Shown here: positions 16,800-26,307 of the stretch, piece after piece | How the letters are laid out: each line of letters begins with the position of its first letter | Position numbering within the stretch: position 1 is the first letter of the stretch | Assembly: GCF_002284535.1 (NCBI RefSeq) | Contig: NZ_NPKH01000030.1 | Location: forward strand, 1-64,000 | Source: Mesorhizobium wenxiniae | Lineage (GTDB): Bacteria > Pseudomonadota > Alphaproteobacteria > Rhizobiales > Rhizobiaceae | Direction of reading: 5' to 3' | DNA: 64,000 bases | The notes under the pieces: generated by a model | Told to the model about the DNA's origin: nothing | Seen by the model: the letters and a program-made list of their open reading frames with translations, nothing else | Databases searched by the model: none | Program-made: the position numbers and the translations under genes

Positions 16800-18011
16800 T
16801 TGGACCATCAGCAGACAGCACGGATACTGGTTGCCGGCAGTGGCCCGGCAGGGCTGATCGCAGCGCTTGGTTTTGCGGATGCCGGCTTTCCCGTGACGCT
16901 CGTCGGACCTGAGGCAAATGGCCAAGACGGCCGAACGACGGCCTTGATGAACCCAGCCCTGAATATCCTCGAACGGTTGGGCGTACTCGATGAGGTGAGG
17001 TCCAAAGCCGCACCGCTGAAGGTTATGCGCATCGTCGATGCAACCAGCCGGCTGATCCGCAGCCCGGTGGTCATTTTTCGTGCCAGCGAAATCGGCGAGG
17101 AGCAGTTCGGGCTGAACTTACCCAACAGCGCTCTCAACCCCGCACTTGCCGGGGCTGTAGTCGCGCATTCCGGCATCGAATGGCGAAAATCGATGGTGGA
17201 GACCTGGCGCCTCGACGCCGATCGTGCCCATGCGATCCTGTCTGACGGCAGCGAGGTTGCAGCATCGCTGGCGGTCGCTGCCGATGGCCGTCTGTCGCCG
17301 GCCCGCGAGGCTGCCGGCATCTCGACGTCCGCCCGGTCCTATCGGCAGGCGGCACTGATTCTCAATTTCGGCCACCGCAGCGACCACGCTTTCACCTCGA
17401 CCGAATTCCACACCGAGACCGGCCCGTTCACCCAGGTTCCCCTGCCCGGCAACCGGTCCAGCCTTGTCTGGGTGGTAGAGCCGGAAACGGCGAAGGAACT
17501 TGTGGCGCTGAACGATGCGACGCTTTCAATGCGGGTCGAACAGCGGATGCAATCGATGCTGGGCCGGGTGTCTGTCGAGCGCGGCCGGCAGATCTACGCG
17601 CTTTCGGGCGTGACGCCGCGGTGCTTCGCGCGCAACCGGGTGGCACTTGTCGGCGAAGCCGCCCATGTGTTCCCGCCGATCGGCGCGCAAGGTCTCAATC
17701 TTGGTATCAGGGATATCGATGATCTGATTGGAATTACTTGCGAAAACAGGGTTGACCCCGGCGCCGTCAAGGCACTCGCAGCCTATGATTTCAAGCGCCG
17801 GCCCGACATCCTGGCGCGCAGCAATGCGGTCAACCTGCTCAACAAGTCGCTGCTCTCGGACATGCTGCCAGCACAGATGGCGCGCAGCGCTGGTCTCGGC
17901 GTGCTCGGCGGCTTCGCGCCGCTTCGCGCCTTTTTCATGCGCGAGGGGCTGCGGCCCGGCAGTGGTTTTGCGGCGCTCGCCGGTGGCTTAAGGAAACGAG
18001 TCCGGCAGTAG
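16800..18011 (+). CDS. UbiH/COQ6-like FAD-dependent monooxygenase
   Basis: The 403-aa flavoprotein starts at a TTG and has the dinucleotide motif ILVAGSGPAGLIAALGFADAGF. The second FAD motif reads VALVGEAAHVFPPIGAQGLNLGIRDIDDL, where GE replaces the usual GD. ALNPALAGAV and the overall length fit the UbiH/UbiF/COQ6 aromatic hydroxylases, so a role in ubiquinone ring hydroxylation is likely but not proved. It is divergent from the DUF2182 operon with 104 bases between, which must hold both promoters. Confidence 0.85.
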   Translation: MDHQQTARILVAGSGPAGLIAALGFADAGFPVTLVGPEANGQDGRTTALMNPALNILERLGVLDEVRSKAAPLKVMRIVDATSRLIRSPVVIFRASEIGEEQFGLNLPNSALNPALAGAVVAHSGIEWRKSMVETWRLDADRAHAILSDGSEVAASLAVAADGRLSPAREAAGISTSARSYRQAALILNFGHRSDHAFTSTEFHTETGPFTQVPLPGNRSSLVWVVEPETAKELVALNDATLSMRVEQRMQSMLGRVSVERGRQIYALSGVTPRCFARNRVALVGEAAHVFPPIGAQGLNLGIRDIDDLIGITCENRVDPGAVKALAAYDFKRRPDILARSNAVNLLNKSLLSDMLPAQMARSAGLGVLGGFAPLRAFFMREGLRPGSGFAALAGGLRKRVRQ

Positions 18012-18157
18012 CACGCCCCTCGGGCGGGCTGGCCCGTAGCTTGACGTGGCGTCAAGCGCTTCGGCATTGATCAGGCACTTCGGTATTGAATTGATGCGGC
18101 GTCTGCGTGAAGGAGGGTCAGGCATCAGCCATAAGTCGGGCTCGATTTTTTGAAGCG

Positions 18158-18202
18158 TAATGCGTAAATTCAAAGTCTTAGAGAGTCTTTGCGCAGTCCA
18201 AG
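18158..18202. repeat. Degenerate copy R4 of the interspersed repeat tail
   Basis: The sequence TAATGCGTAAATTCAAAGTCTTAGAG matches the tail of R1 (GATGCGTAGATTCAAAATCTTGGAG) with a few changes. The palindromic core upstream is eroded. It lies just before hspQ. Confidence 0.5.
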
Positions 18203-18224
18203 GATGCGGCACTCCTAGGACTTA

Positions 18225-18563
18225 GTGGTGAGTACGATGATGAAAACAGCCAAATTCTCGATCGGACAGGTGGTTCGCCACCGGCTGTTTCCGTTCCGCG
18301 GCATCATTTTCGATGTCGACCCGCAATTCGCCAACACCGACGAATGGTACGAGGCGATCCCTGCGGACGTGCGGCCGGCCAAGGACCAGCCCTTCTACCA
18401 TTTGCTCGCCGAGAATTCGGAAACGGAATACATCGCCTATGTGTCTGAGCAGAATCTCCTCGAGGATCAGTCTGGCGAACCGGTGCGGCATCCGGAGATC
18501 GGCGAGATGTTCGACAAGAGGCCGGACGGCCGCTACGAGCCAAGACGCCAGTCAAGACATTGA
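18225..18563 (+). CDS. hspQ: Heat shock protein HspQ (hemimethylated DNA-binding/YccV-like)
   Basis: This 112-aa protein has the whole YccV-like domain: FSIGQVVRHRLFPFRGIIFDVDPQFANTDEWY, then QPFYHLLAENSETEYIAYVSEQNLL. In E. coli HspQ is a Lon-protease substrate and specificity enhancer. Tandem GTG codons at 18225 and 18228 follow TAGGA; ATG codons at 18237 and 18240 are alternatives. It is monocistronic and ends at a bidirectional terminator shared with the convergent ialB-like gene. Confidence 0.9.
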   Translation: MVSTMMKTAKFSIGQVVRHRLFPFRGIIFDVDPQFANTDEWYEAIPADVRPAKDQPFYHLLAENSETEYIAYVSEQNLLEDQSGEPVRHPEIGEMFDKRPDGRYEPRRQSRH

Positions 18564-18612
18564 CCTGACGGGATTGCGGGCCTGCTAGGATCAAGAAATG
18601 GCCGGCCGGAAC

Positions 18613-18640
18613 AAAAAAGCGGGGCATGACCCCGCTTTTT
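18613..18640. terminator. Bidirectional rho-independent terminator
   Basis: AAAAAAGCGGGG, a CATGA-type loop and CCCCGCTTTTT form a symmetric hairpin with A and T tracts on both sides. It lies between the convergent hspQ and IalB-family genes and can serve both. Confidence 0.92.
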
Positions 18641-18680
18641 CCTTGGCTCGAGAAATTGTCTTATTTGCTCTGAGGGGCGA

Positions 18681-19310
18681 TCAGTTTGAGGTCTTCGCCT
18701 TGTCCTGCTCTTCCTTGAGCTTCTTGGCGAAGTCCTGATTGTTCTTGGCTACGAAATCCTGAAGCTTCTTCTGCCGATCCTCGATGTCCGACTGCTGCAG
18801 CGGCGGCCCGTCGAAGGCGCCGCTGAAGCCGGTCAGCGCGATCTTGATCGGGTTCGGCTGGTTCTGGAAATTGACCGAGGTCAGCGTCAGGTTCGAACCC
18901 TTCTTGAAGGAGGCGACGAGCTGGTCGGTCAGCGGCACTTCCGCCACGCAGCGGTCGGGGAAGCAGATCACATAATCGAGCTTCTGCGCCTTCCCCGTAT
19001 CGATTTGAAGGCCAATGCCGGGAGGAACCAGGCGACCGGTCGGAACCGTCACCTGGAACACCTTGCGGTTTATCTTGCCCTTCAATTCGATCAGGCTGAC
19101 GCCGGTAACGAGCTGGCCGTTACCGGCAGTGGTGATGTTCTGGACATTGCAGATGTCGACGTCTTCCTGCTTGGTGCAGGCTTTGAACCAGCCCTGCGGA
19201 ATCTGCTGTTGCTGCTGCGCAAGAGCTGCTGGAAGTTGTGCGCCCAGAAAGCCGACCACGCCAGCGGCCAGGACCGACAGGCGGTACGCGTTGCTGTTCA
19301 GGCTCGTCAT
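18681..19310 (-). CDS. Invasion-associated locus B (IalB) family protein
   Basis: The 209-aa protein has a signal peptide ending ALAQQQQQ and the IalB core: PQGWFKACTKQEDVDICNVQN, LVTGVSLIELKGKINRKVFQVTVP and the cysteine pair CFPDRCVAEVPL. The tail is a charged helix rich in Lys and Gln. IalB proteins are periplasmic or envelope proteins first linked to Bartonella erythrocyte entry; the function in free-living rhizobia is unknown. It is monocistronic and convergent with hspQ. Confidence 0.9.
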   Translation of the reverse strand: MTSLNSNAYRLSVLAAGVVGFLGAQLPAALAQQQQQIPQGWFKACTKQEDVDICNVQNITTAGNGQLVTGVSLIELKGKINRKVFQVTVPTGRLVPPGIGLQIDTGKAQKLDYVICFPDRCVAEVPLTDQLVASFKKGSNLTLTSVNFQNQPNPIKIALTGFSGAFDGPPLQQSDIEDRQKKLQDFVAKNNQDFAKKLKEEQDKAKTSN

Positions 19311-19539
19311 CGTGAACTTCCTCTCAAATGATCCCAGGACCGGCTTCTTCGCGCCGTGTGGTCCAGCTACCTGTTGCCGAAATGAGGCAACAGAATGACT
19401 CGGACGGCGTGTTACACTGCAAGCGGTGGCGAATCCAGCCCGATACTCGCAATTCTTGAACGCGCGATTGACCGGGAGGCGGCCGGCTCATGTTAGGGTG
19501 CGCTCCGAATCATCAAGCCGACCCAGTAAGGAGACGGTC

Positions 19540-21360
19540 ATGGGCCGCGTTCTTGTTTGGCTGATCGCCGCGATCTCGTCTATCACACTTTCGCTTCAGC
19601 CAGGTGTATCGGAGCCGAAACACGCGATCGCCATGCAAGGCGAGCCGGCGCTGCCGGCCGACTATACGCATTTCAACTACGTCAATCCCGATGCGCCGAA
19701 GGGCGGCAGCATCACCTATTGCGTCGTCGGTAGCTTCGACAATCTCAACCCGTTCATCCTGAAAAGCCTGCGCACGACGGCACGCGGCATGATCGATAGG
19801 ATCTTCGGCAATCTCGTCTTCGAGCCGTTGATGCAGCGCAATGACGATGAAGCCTTCAGTCTTTATGGCCTGCTTGCCGACACCGCGGACATGGATCCGG
19901 AGCGCAGGAGCATCGAATTCCACCTCGATCCGAGGGCCAAGTGGTCTGATGGCCAACCGATGACTGCGGAAGACGTGCTGTTCACTTACGACGTCTTTAC
20001 CGAGAAAGGCCGGCCACCCTACAGCGCCCGAATGAGCATGGTCGCCAAACTCGAAAAAATCGGCGACCGCAGCGTGCGCTTTACATTCAATGACAAGGCG
20101 AACCGCGAGACTCCGTTGGTTATCGCGATGACGCCAATCGTACCGAAGCACGCTTTCGACAAGGAGACCTTCGACCGAACCACGTTGAAACCTGTGATCG
20201 GCAGCGGCCCGTACACCGTGGCGCACGTGGCGCCTGGCCAGCGCATCGTGTTCAAGCGCAACCCAAATTATTGGGGCAAGGACATCCCCGCCAAGCGCGG
20301 TTTCGACAATTACGACCAGATCACCATCGAATATTTCCTCAATGCCAACGCCAAGCTGGAAGCTTTCAAGAAAGGCATCTGCGCCATCGCTGACGACAGC
20401 GATCCGGTCAAGCGCGAGCGCGATCTCGACTTCCCGGCCTTCCACAAGGGCGACGTGATCGCCGAAACGTTCGACACCGGCATCCCGCCAGTGGTGACCG
20501 GGTTCCTGTTCAACACAAGACTGGAGAAGTTTTCCAATCCGGTGGTTCGACGCGCGCTCGGCATGCTCTACGACTTCGAATGGGCCAACAAGAACTTGTT
20601 TGGCGGCAAGTACATGCGCACCATGAGCTATTGGCAGAATTCCGAGCTTTCCGCGCTCGGCCATCCGGCCGACGACAGGGAAAAAGCGCTTCTGGCACCT
20701 TACCCCGGCCGTGTGCCAGCCGATGTCATGGACGGCACCTGGCGGCCACCCGTCACCGACGGCTCGGGCCAGGACCGCAAGGTGCTGAAAGCTGCCTTCG
20801 ACATATTGAAGGGCGCGGGCTATGCCTTGCAGGATGGAGTGATGCTCGATCCCGAGGGGAAACCCTTCGGCTTCGAGATCCTGACCGCCTCGCAGAACGA
20901 GGAGCGCCTTGCCGCCATCTACCAGCGCACGCTGGCGAAGATCGGCATCGCTGTCACCATCCGCAGCCTTGACGGCGACCAGATCCAGTCGCGCAAGCAA
21001 CGTTTCGATTTCGATGTGCTGATCGGCACCAGCGGCTTCGAGAACTCGCTGTCGCCGGGCATCGAGCAGCTCGGTCGCTGGGGATCAGCTGCCGCCAATG
21101 CCGAAGGGTCATTCAACCTTGCCGGCGTCGCCGATCCGGCGATAGATGCCGCACTAGAGGCGATGCTCGACGCCCGCAGCCGCGAAGATTATGTTGCCGC
21201 CGTCCGCGTCCTCGACAGGTTGTTGATCTCCGGCAACTACATGGTTCCGATGCAGCACAACACGCAGCAATGGCTCGCCTACTGGAGCTATCTGGAACAT
21301 CCGCAAAAGACGCCCATATCAGGTTATCGGCTGCCGACATGGTGGCGCAAGCCGAAATGA
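19540..21360 (+). CDS. Peptide ABC transporter substrate-binding protein, YejA-like (family 5)
   Basis: The 606-aa protein has a signal peptide and the YejA-type mature start (LPADYTHFNYVNPDAPKGGSITY). WSDGQPMTAEDVLFTYDVF and GSGPYTV are general SBP_bac_5 motifs. YejA proteins bind microcin C-like or host-defence peptides and oligopeptides for YejBEF import. No permease or ATPase genes adjoin, so it is an orphan that must use components encoded elsewhere. The ATG at 19540 follows AAGGAGA; an ORF extension to 19426 would displace the signal peptide. Confidence 0.88.
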   Translation: MGRVLVWLIAAISSITLSLQPGVSEPKHAIAMQGEPALPADYTHFNYVNPDAPKGGSITYCVVGSFDNLNPFILKSLRTTARGMIDRIFGNLVFEPLMQRNDDEAFSLYGLLADTADMDPERRSIEFHLDPRAKWSDGQPMTAEDVLFTYDVFTEKGRPPYSARMSMVAKLEKIGDRSVRFTFNDKANRETPLVIAMTPIVPKHAFDKETFDRTTLKPVIGSGPYTVAHVAPGQRIVFKRNPNYWGKDIPAKRGFDNYDQITIEYFLNANAKLEAFKKGICAIADDSDPVKRERDLDFPAFHKGDVIAETFDTGIPPVVTGFLFNTRLEKFSNPVVRRALGMLYDFEWANKNLFGGKYMRTMSYWQNSELSALGHPADDREKALLAPYPGRVPADVMDGTWRPPVTDGSGQDRKVLKAAFDILKGAGYALQDGVMLDPEGKPFGFEILTASQNEERLAAIYQRTLAKIGIAVTIRSLDGDQIQSRKQRFDFDVLIGTSGFENSLSPGIEQLGRWGSAAANAEGSFNLAGVADPAIDAALEAMLDARSREDYVAAVRVLDRLLISGNYMVPMQHNTQQWLAYWSYLEHPQKTPISGYRLPTWWRKPK

Positions 21361-21383
21361 CCTCTTCGGAACAGGAGATCAAG

Positions 21384-22064
21384 ATGAGCGACGAGAAGTC
21401 GATTACCGTCGATGTGGTCTCCGACGTCGTCTGCCCCTGGTGCTTCATCGGCCAGAAGCGGCTCGACAAGACGATCGCCGCGGCAACCGATGTCGAGGTG
21501 CACATTCGCTGGCGGCCGTTCCAGCTCGATCCGACCATCCCGCCCGAAGGCAAAGATCGCCGCGAATACCTGGTGGCCAAATTCGGCAGTGACGAACGCA
21601 TTCGCGAGATCCACGCCCGCATCGAGCCACTGGGAGAGGCCGAAGGGATCAACTTTGCCTTCGCCGCCATCAAGGTCGCGCCCAACACGCTTGACGCGCA
21701 CCGCGTCATCCGCTGGGCTGGTGCCGCCGGCGAGGTCGTGCAGAACCGGCTGGTGCGACGTCTGTTCCAGTTGAATTTCGAGGAAGGCGCCAATCTCGGC
21801 GATCATGTGGTGCTGATCAACGCCGCCCGCGAGGCCGGCATGGATGCATCCGTGGTCGAGACGCTTTTGCCGACGGACGCCGATGTCGAGGCGGTGCGCA
21901 CAGAAATCGCCACTGCTTCGCGCATGGGGATCACGGGCGTGCCGTGCTTCCTGCTTGAGGGCAGGTATGCGGTGATGGGCACACAAGACGCCGACACGCT
22001 CAGCGACGCCATTCGCCAGGTTGCGGCGGCCAAGGCGCGGGGCGAGTTGGAGAAAGCGAACTGA
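21384..22064 (+). CDS. DsbA-family (FrnE-like) thioredoxin-fold oxidoreductase
   Basis: The 226-aa protein contains a CPWC active site (VVSDVVCPWCFIGQKRLDKTI) and the cis-proline region GITGVPCFLLEGRYAVMG. This is the FrnE/2-hydroxychromene isomerase-like branch of the DsbA superfamily. There is no signal peptide, so it probably acts in the cytoplasm on thiols. The ATG at 21384 follows AGGAGATC; an ATG at 21357 overlaps the preceding stop and is an alternative. It is closely linked to the YejA-like gene and is likely co-transcribed. Confidence 0.88.
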   Translation: MSDEKSITVDVVSDVVCPWCFIGQKRLDKTIAAATDVEVHIRWRPFQLDPTIPPEGKDRREYLVAKFGSDERIREIHARIEPLGEAEGINFAFAAIKVAPNTLDAHRVIRWAGAAGEVVQNRLVRRLFQLNFEEGANLGDHVVLINAAREAGMDASVVETLLPTDADVEAVRTEIATASRMGITGVPCFLLEGRYAVMGTQDADTLSDAIRQVAAAKARGELEKAN

Positions 22065-22572
22065 ATAGGCGCTACTCCACCGTTACCTTGGCGCGGCCGA
22101 CGAATAATCAGTGCCCGTTGCTGCTGGTGCGGGTCAATCCCTTGGTTGACGACTTCCCCTTGCTTGGCGGCTTGCGGCTTGCAAGAAAGCGACCCCTTGC
22201 TGCAGCTGTTCCCATAGGCAAGCTTGGCGGCATCGATGCATTGCGCTGCAGACAACGCGATTCCGGTTACTTTCCGGGCGCCGCCAGGTCCGACATGGCC
22301 AACAAAGACGTGTCGAAGACGGCACGTTCTTGCGCGCATCCGTCTTCCGCAGCATAAAGTCGGCTGATCGACCACGCTCTTGCCTTCACAAAACTGTGGA
22401 AAGAGCTTCCCTAAGGGAAGATGCCGGCCTTCGCATGCGTGGATCAGCAACCCATTGAATTTACGCAAACAATATTCCTTTGGGAACGACAGGCCATGAC
22501 ATTGCAGTCCTGAATTCTGTTGCTTAATGGCAACGGCGAGCGGATCAATTCTCCGCAGGCAGAGAAAAGATA
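22065..22572. other. 508-base intergenic region without a supported gene
   Basis: A minus-strand frame stays open across it and includes a patch with several Cys residues (AYGNSCSKGSLSC). It has no ribosome site or recognisable domain, and it runs into the DsbA-like gene on the opposite strand. The last 100 bases are AT-rich and probably hold the promoter of the next gene. Confidence 0.4.
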
Positions 22573-24615
22573 ATGGAAAATGATCAATTGGTGTTACTCT
22601 CTGTAACAATAACTAAAAGAGGTTTGGGCGGGATAGTGATTCGGGTCGGTAGACCAGAGCGACATTCAATATCGGAAAAATGGCTCCGCGGTGCCGCAAG
22701 GCCGCCGCTCCTGACACCGGTTTCCTCGATGCGCAGCTTCTGGGGACTGATGCGGGCCTACTGGTTTTCAGAACGCTGGGTGGAGGCCTGGACGCTGACC
22801 CTGGTGATTGCCCTGGTCACCGCGCTGTCCAGCAAAGCCGACGTCTGGTTTACAGTGGCTGCAGCAGAGCTGGCGACGTCGATCGCCTTTTTCCACAATG
22901 CCGCGAATACCACGCCAATCAAGACAGTGCTGACCAACGCCGGTTTGCTCGTGTTGCTGGTCGTGCTCAAGGACTTGGTTATTGCCGGCGTTCGCAACCT
23001 TGTTTCTAAAACATTGCATCGCAAATGGCGTGGCTGGTTGGACGGCCGCTTCAATGAGTCCCTGCTCGACACCAATCATACGCATTTCCATGCCCAGCAT
23101 GGGTCTTCCGGGAACGCAGCTCCCGATAACATTGACCAGCGCGTGCAGGAATCCATTAAGGCCATGACCGGCGGAGCCATCGGGCTTGCTATGGGTGTGC
23201 TCGGCGTCTTCACTTCGCTCTACTTTGTCGGCGGAGAATTGCTGAGAAACTCCGTGGAGGTGAAAGGGCTGGAGTTTCTCGGTAGCTACGGCAGCGCCAT
23301 CCTTGCTCTCTTGGCAATCGCTATCTACGTGCCGTTCAACACCTGGATCGCGGTGAAACTCGGCCGAATGCTGGAGTGGCTCAACGTCAGAATGCAGCAG
23401 GCTGAAGGCAACTACCGCGGCGAGTTGATCACGTTCCTGCGCCGCAGTTTTCACGTGGCCGCATCGCAAGGCGAGAATGTACAGAAGACTGTGCACAGCC
23501 AGCGCTATGCCGACATTGACCGTACCTGGGCAAGATTGAACGTCGTCAACACCGGCTACGCTTCTTTCGAGCTGATCTACAATTTCATCGGCGCCAAGAT
23601 TGTCGCTTACGGCCCTGGACTAGTGCCCTTCATTTACAACGGCCTCGACCTCAAGGGTTATTTAACAGCTTCCGAACAGGTCAATGCGCTGATTAGCAAG
23701 TGTTCATGGTTCATTCATGTGATGCCGGAGATCGCCACCTTGCGCGCCAACAGCCAGCGCGTCATCGAACTTGCGCAGGCAATCGAGAACGTCCAGCACC
23801 CGCAAGAATTCTACAGCCTGACCGGCCGCTCCGAGTTCCGCTACGACCGCCAGAACCCGGTGTTCGGCCTGACGATCCAGAAGCTGGAACTGGCGCATGG
23901 AGGCGAGGACGCAACGCCATTCCTGAGTGCTGCGAATTTGCGCTTCCGGCGTGGCGAGTGGACGTTCCTGAAGGGCGAATCGGGCTGCGGCAAAACCTCG
24001 CTGATCAAGGCGATCAACGGTCTGTGGCCCTATGGCCGCGGTACCATCGTCTTCCCGGAAGGGGTTGAAAGTTTTTATGCCGCCCAGGAGGTCAAGCTGC
24101 AGCAGGTCTCGCTGAAGCAACTGGTCTGCCTGCCCGCCTCAGAGCACGACCACACCGACGCGCAGGTTGCATCGGCTCTGCACAGAGCGGGCCTTGGCGA
24201 TTTCATCGGACACATGGCCGATGAAAGCCGCGAGGGAATGAGCTGGGACCAGGTGCTTTCGGGCGGCCAGAAACAGAAGCTGGTTGTCGCTCGCATCGTG
24301 CTGCAGCAGCCGGGGCTGCTGTTTCTCGATGAAGCGACCGGCGCGCTCGACCCCGAAGCGAAGATCGCCTTCCATCAAGCGATCAAGGACAATTGTCCAG
24401 ACGTCACGGTGATCTCGATCATGCACGAGGCCGTGCCGCCAAGGTCGCTTTCAGGCGCCGAATTCTATCACAGCATCGTTGCCATCGCCGATGGCGTCGC
24501 GACCAAAAAGCCGCTGGCGCCGAGCTTGCCGGTCGAGCTCACCACCATCCTCGAGCACCCAAGGCCGGTCGAGGAAAGATGGCTGCGCTTCCCTCGCCGC
24601 ATGAGGCAGAAATAG
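22573..24615 (+). CDS. ABC transporter, SbmA/BacA-like membrane domain fused to ATPase (BclA/YddA type)
   Basis: The 680-aa protein has about six membrane spans (residues 55-420) of the ABC_membrane_2/SbmA type, including DNIDQRVQESIK, followed by one nucleotide-binding domain. The latter shows KGESGCGKTSLIKA (Walker A), LSGGQKQKLVVARI (signature) and LLFLDEATGALDP (Walker B). Bradyrhizobium BclA has this architecture and imports antimicrobial peptides; YddA proteins share it with unknown substrates. The conserved part begins at MRSFWGLMRAYWF (22729), so the first 52 residues may be untranslated. The upstream ATG is preceded by only a weak GAGAAAAG site. Confidence 0.8.
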   Translation: MENDQLVLLSVTITKRGLGGIVIRVGRPERHSISEKWLRGAARPPLLTPVSSMRSFWGLMRAYWFSERWVEAWTLTLVIALVTALSSKADVWFTVAAAELATSIAFFHNAANTTPIKTVLTNAGLLVLLVVLKDLVIAGVRNLVSKTLHRKWRGWLDGRFNESLLDTNHTHFHAQHGSSGNAAPDNIDQRVQESIKAMTGGAIGLAMGVLGVFTSLYFVGGELLRNSVEVKGLEFLGSYGSAILALLAIAIYVPFNTWIAVKLGRMLEWLNVRMQQAEGNYRGELITFLRRSFHVAASQGENVQKTVHSQRYADIDRTWARLNVVNTGYASFELIYNFIGAKIVAYGPGLVPFIYNGLDLKGYLTASEQVNALISKCSWFIHVMPEIATLRANSQRVIELAQAIENVQHPQEFYSLTGRSEFRYDRQNPVFGLTIQKLELAHGGEDATPFLSAANLRFRRGEWTFLKGESGCGKTSLIKAINGLWPYGRGTIVFPEGVESFYAAQEVKLQQVSLKQLVCLPASEHDHTDAQVASALHRAGLGDFIGHMADESREGMSWDQVLSGGQKQKLVVARIVLQQPGLLFLDEATGALDPEAKIAFHQAIKDNCPDVTVISIMHEAVPPRSLSGAEFYHSIVAIADGVATKKPLAPSLPVELTTILEHPRPVEERWLRFPRRMRQK

Positions 24616-24643
24616 CCGCGAAACAACATCGCTGCCCAGTGTC

Positions 24644-24696
24644 GCCGGTGATCCTGCCTGCCCGCTGAAGCCGGCAGTGTCGGGGCGATCACCGGC
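24644..24696. terminator. Hairpin between convergent genes, possible terminator
   Basis: GCCGGTGATC and GATCACCGGC form a perfect 10-base outer stem, with an inner CTGCC/GGCAG pair. There is no clear U tract. It lies between the convergent ABC protein and gor genes and may stop transcription or protect both 3' ends. Confidence 0.45.
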
Positions 24697-24768
24697 TCGC
24701 CCCCGGTTAGCAGTGTTTCGAGGAGCTTAAGGACATCGGCGGCTGTTCCGTCCGGGCGAAAGCAAACG

Positions 24769-26157
24769 TCAGACGCGCTCGCCGTCCTTCACCCGGTAGG
24801 TCGGCTTGTACATGGTGACGAGTTCTTCCGCCGCGGTCGGATGCACGGCCATCGTGCGATCGAAATCATCCTTGGTCAGCCCCGCCTTCAGCGGAATGCC
24901 GAGAAGCTGCGCCATCTCGCCGGCATCCGGCCCGAGGATATGGACACCGAGCACTCTTTTCGAGGTGCCGTCGACCACCAGCTTAATCAGCATCTTTTCG
25001 TCGCGGCCGGACAGTGTGTGCCGCATCGGCCGGAAGGTGGCGCGGTAGATCTCAACGTCGGAAAAACGCTTTATCGCCTCATCTTCCGACAGGCCGACTG
25101 TGCCGATCTCGGGCTGCGAAAACACTGCGGTGGCGATCGTATCATGGTCGGGCGCGGTCGGGTTGCCCTTGAAGGCGGTCTCGACGAAACACATCGCCTC
25201 GTGGATCGCCACCGGCGTCAATTGCACGCGGTTGGTCACGTCGCCGATCGCCCAGATGTTGTCGATGTTGGTGCGCGAATATTGGTCGACATTGATAGCG
25301 CCGGTCTTGGTCATCTCGATGCCGACGCCCTCAAGACCCATGTTTTCGGTGTTGGGGAGACGCCCGATGGCGAGCATGACCTGATCGACAGTCAGTATCT
25401 TGTCGCCAGTGACGACAGCGTCGAGGCGCCCGTCTGGGCGCTTCCTGACCCATTCGGATACGGCATGGCAGAGGATTTTTATCCCCTTCTTTTCCATCGT
25501 TTCGTGCAGCATACGCCGGAGATCCATGTCGAAGCGCGAGAGAATCTCCTTGCCGCGATAGACCAGCGTTGTGTCGACGCCGAGGCCGTGAAAGATGTTG
25601 GCGAATTCGACGGCAATATAGCCGCCGCCCTCGATCATGATCGCCTTCGGTAATTCCTTGAGGTCCAAGGCCTCATTGGAAAAGATGCAGTGCTCGTGGC
25701 CGGGCAGAGCCGGGTGCGGCGCTGGGCGGCCGCCGGTGGCGATGAGAATCTGGTCGGCGGTGACGGTGCGGTCGTTGCCGAGAAGATGCACCACATGCGG
25801 ATCGACCAGCATGGCGCGCGACTGGAACGTCTCGCCGCCGACGCCTTGGACATTCTTCCTGTAGATGGCTTCCAGCCGGCTGATCTCGCGATCCTTGTTG
25901 GCAACCAATGTCTGCCAGTCGAAGCTCGCCTGCGGCACGGTCCAGCCATAACCTGCGGCGTCGGCAAAATGTTCGGGAAATTGCGACGCATAGACATAGA
26001 GCTTCTTCGGCACGCAGCCGCGAATGACGCAGGTGCCGCCATAGCGGTATTCCTCGGCAATGCCGACGCGCTTGCCGAGTGCCGCCGCCATGCGCGCCGC
26101 CCTCACCCCGCCGGAGCCGCCGCCGATGACGAAAAGATCGTAGTCATAGACGGCCAT
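24769..26157 (-). CDS. gor: Glutathione-disulfide reductase
   Basis: The 462-aa flavoenzyme reduces GSSG with NADPH. It has FVIGGGSGGVRAARMAA (FAD), the redox motif GGTCVIRGCVPKKLYVYAS, an NAD(P)-binding segment IEGGGYIAVEFANIFHGLG, and the C-terminal HPTAAEELVTMY containing the catalytic His and Glu. Length matches the family. It appears monocistronic and is convergent with the ABC protein gene. A 150-base gap separates it from the DUF2059 gene, which is on the same strand. Confidence 0.95.
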   Translation of the reverse strand: MAVYDYDLFVIGGGSGGVRAARMAAALGKRVGIAEEYRYGGTCVIRGCVPKKLYVYASQFPEHFADAAGYGWTVPQASFDWQTLVANKDREISRLEAIYRKNVQGVGGETFQSRAMLVDPHVVHLLGNDRTVTADQILIATGGRPAPHPALPGHEHCIFSNEALDLKELPKAIMIEGGGYIAVEFANIFHGLGVDTTLVYRGKEILSRFDMDLRRMLHETMEKKGIKILCHAVSEWVRKRPDGRLDAVVTGDKILTVDQVMLAIGRLPNTENMGLEGVGIEMTKTGAINVDQYSRTNIDNIWAIGDVTNRVQLTPVAIHEAMCFVETAFKGNPTAPDHDTIATAVFSQPEIGTVGLSEDEAIKRFSDVEIYRATFRPMRHTLSGRDEKMLIKLVVDGTSKRVLGVHILGPDAGEMAQLLGIPLKAGLTKDDFDRTMAVHPTAAEELVTMYKPTYRVKDGERV

Positions 26158-26307
26158 GATGCGGCTCCTTGCCCTTCAAATGTCTGAGACAGGTAGGCTG
26201 CAAACCGCCAAAAGAAAAGCCCGGACCATCACGCCGCGCACGCTGTCGGACGCGCAATGGAGGCCGGGCTTTCCGGTCCGCAGCGATAACGCCGCCGGAC
26301 AATATTC

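Noticed and set aside
19513..21000. A 495-codon minus-strand frame opposite the YejA-like gene
   Set aside because: The plus strand has a signal peptide, ribosome site and SBP_bac_5 motifs; the reverse frame shows only codon-mirror composition.
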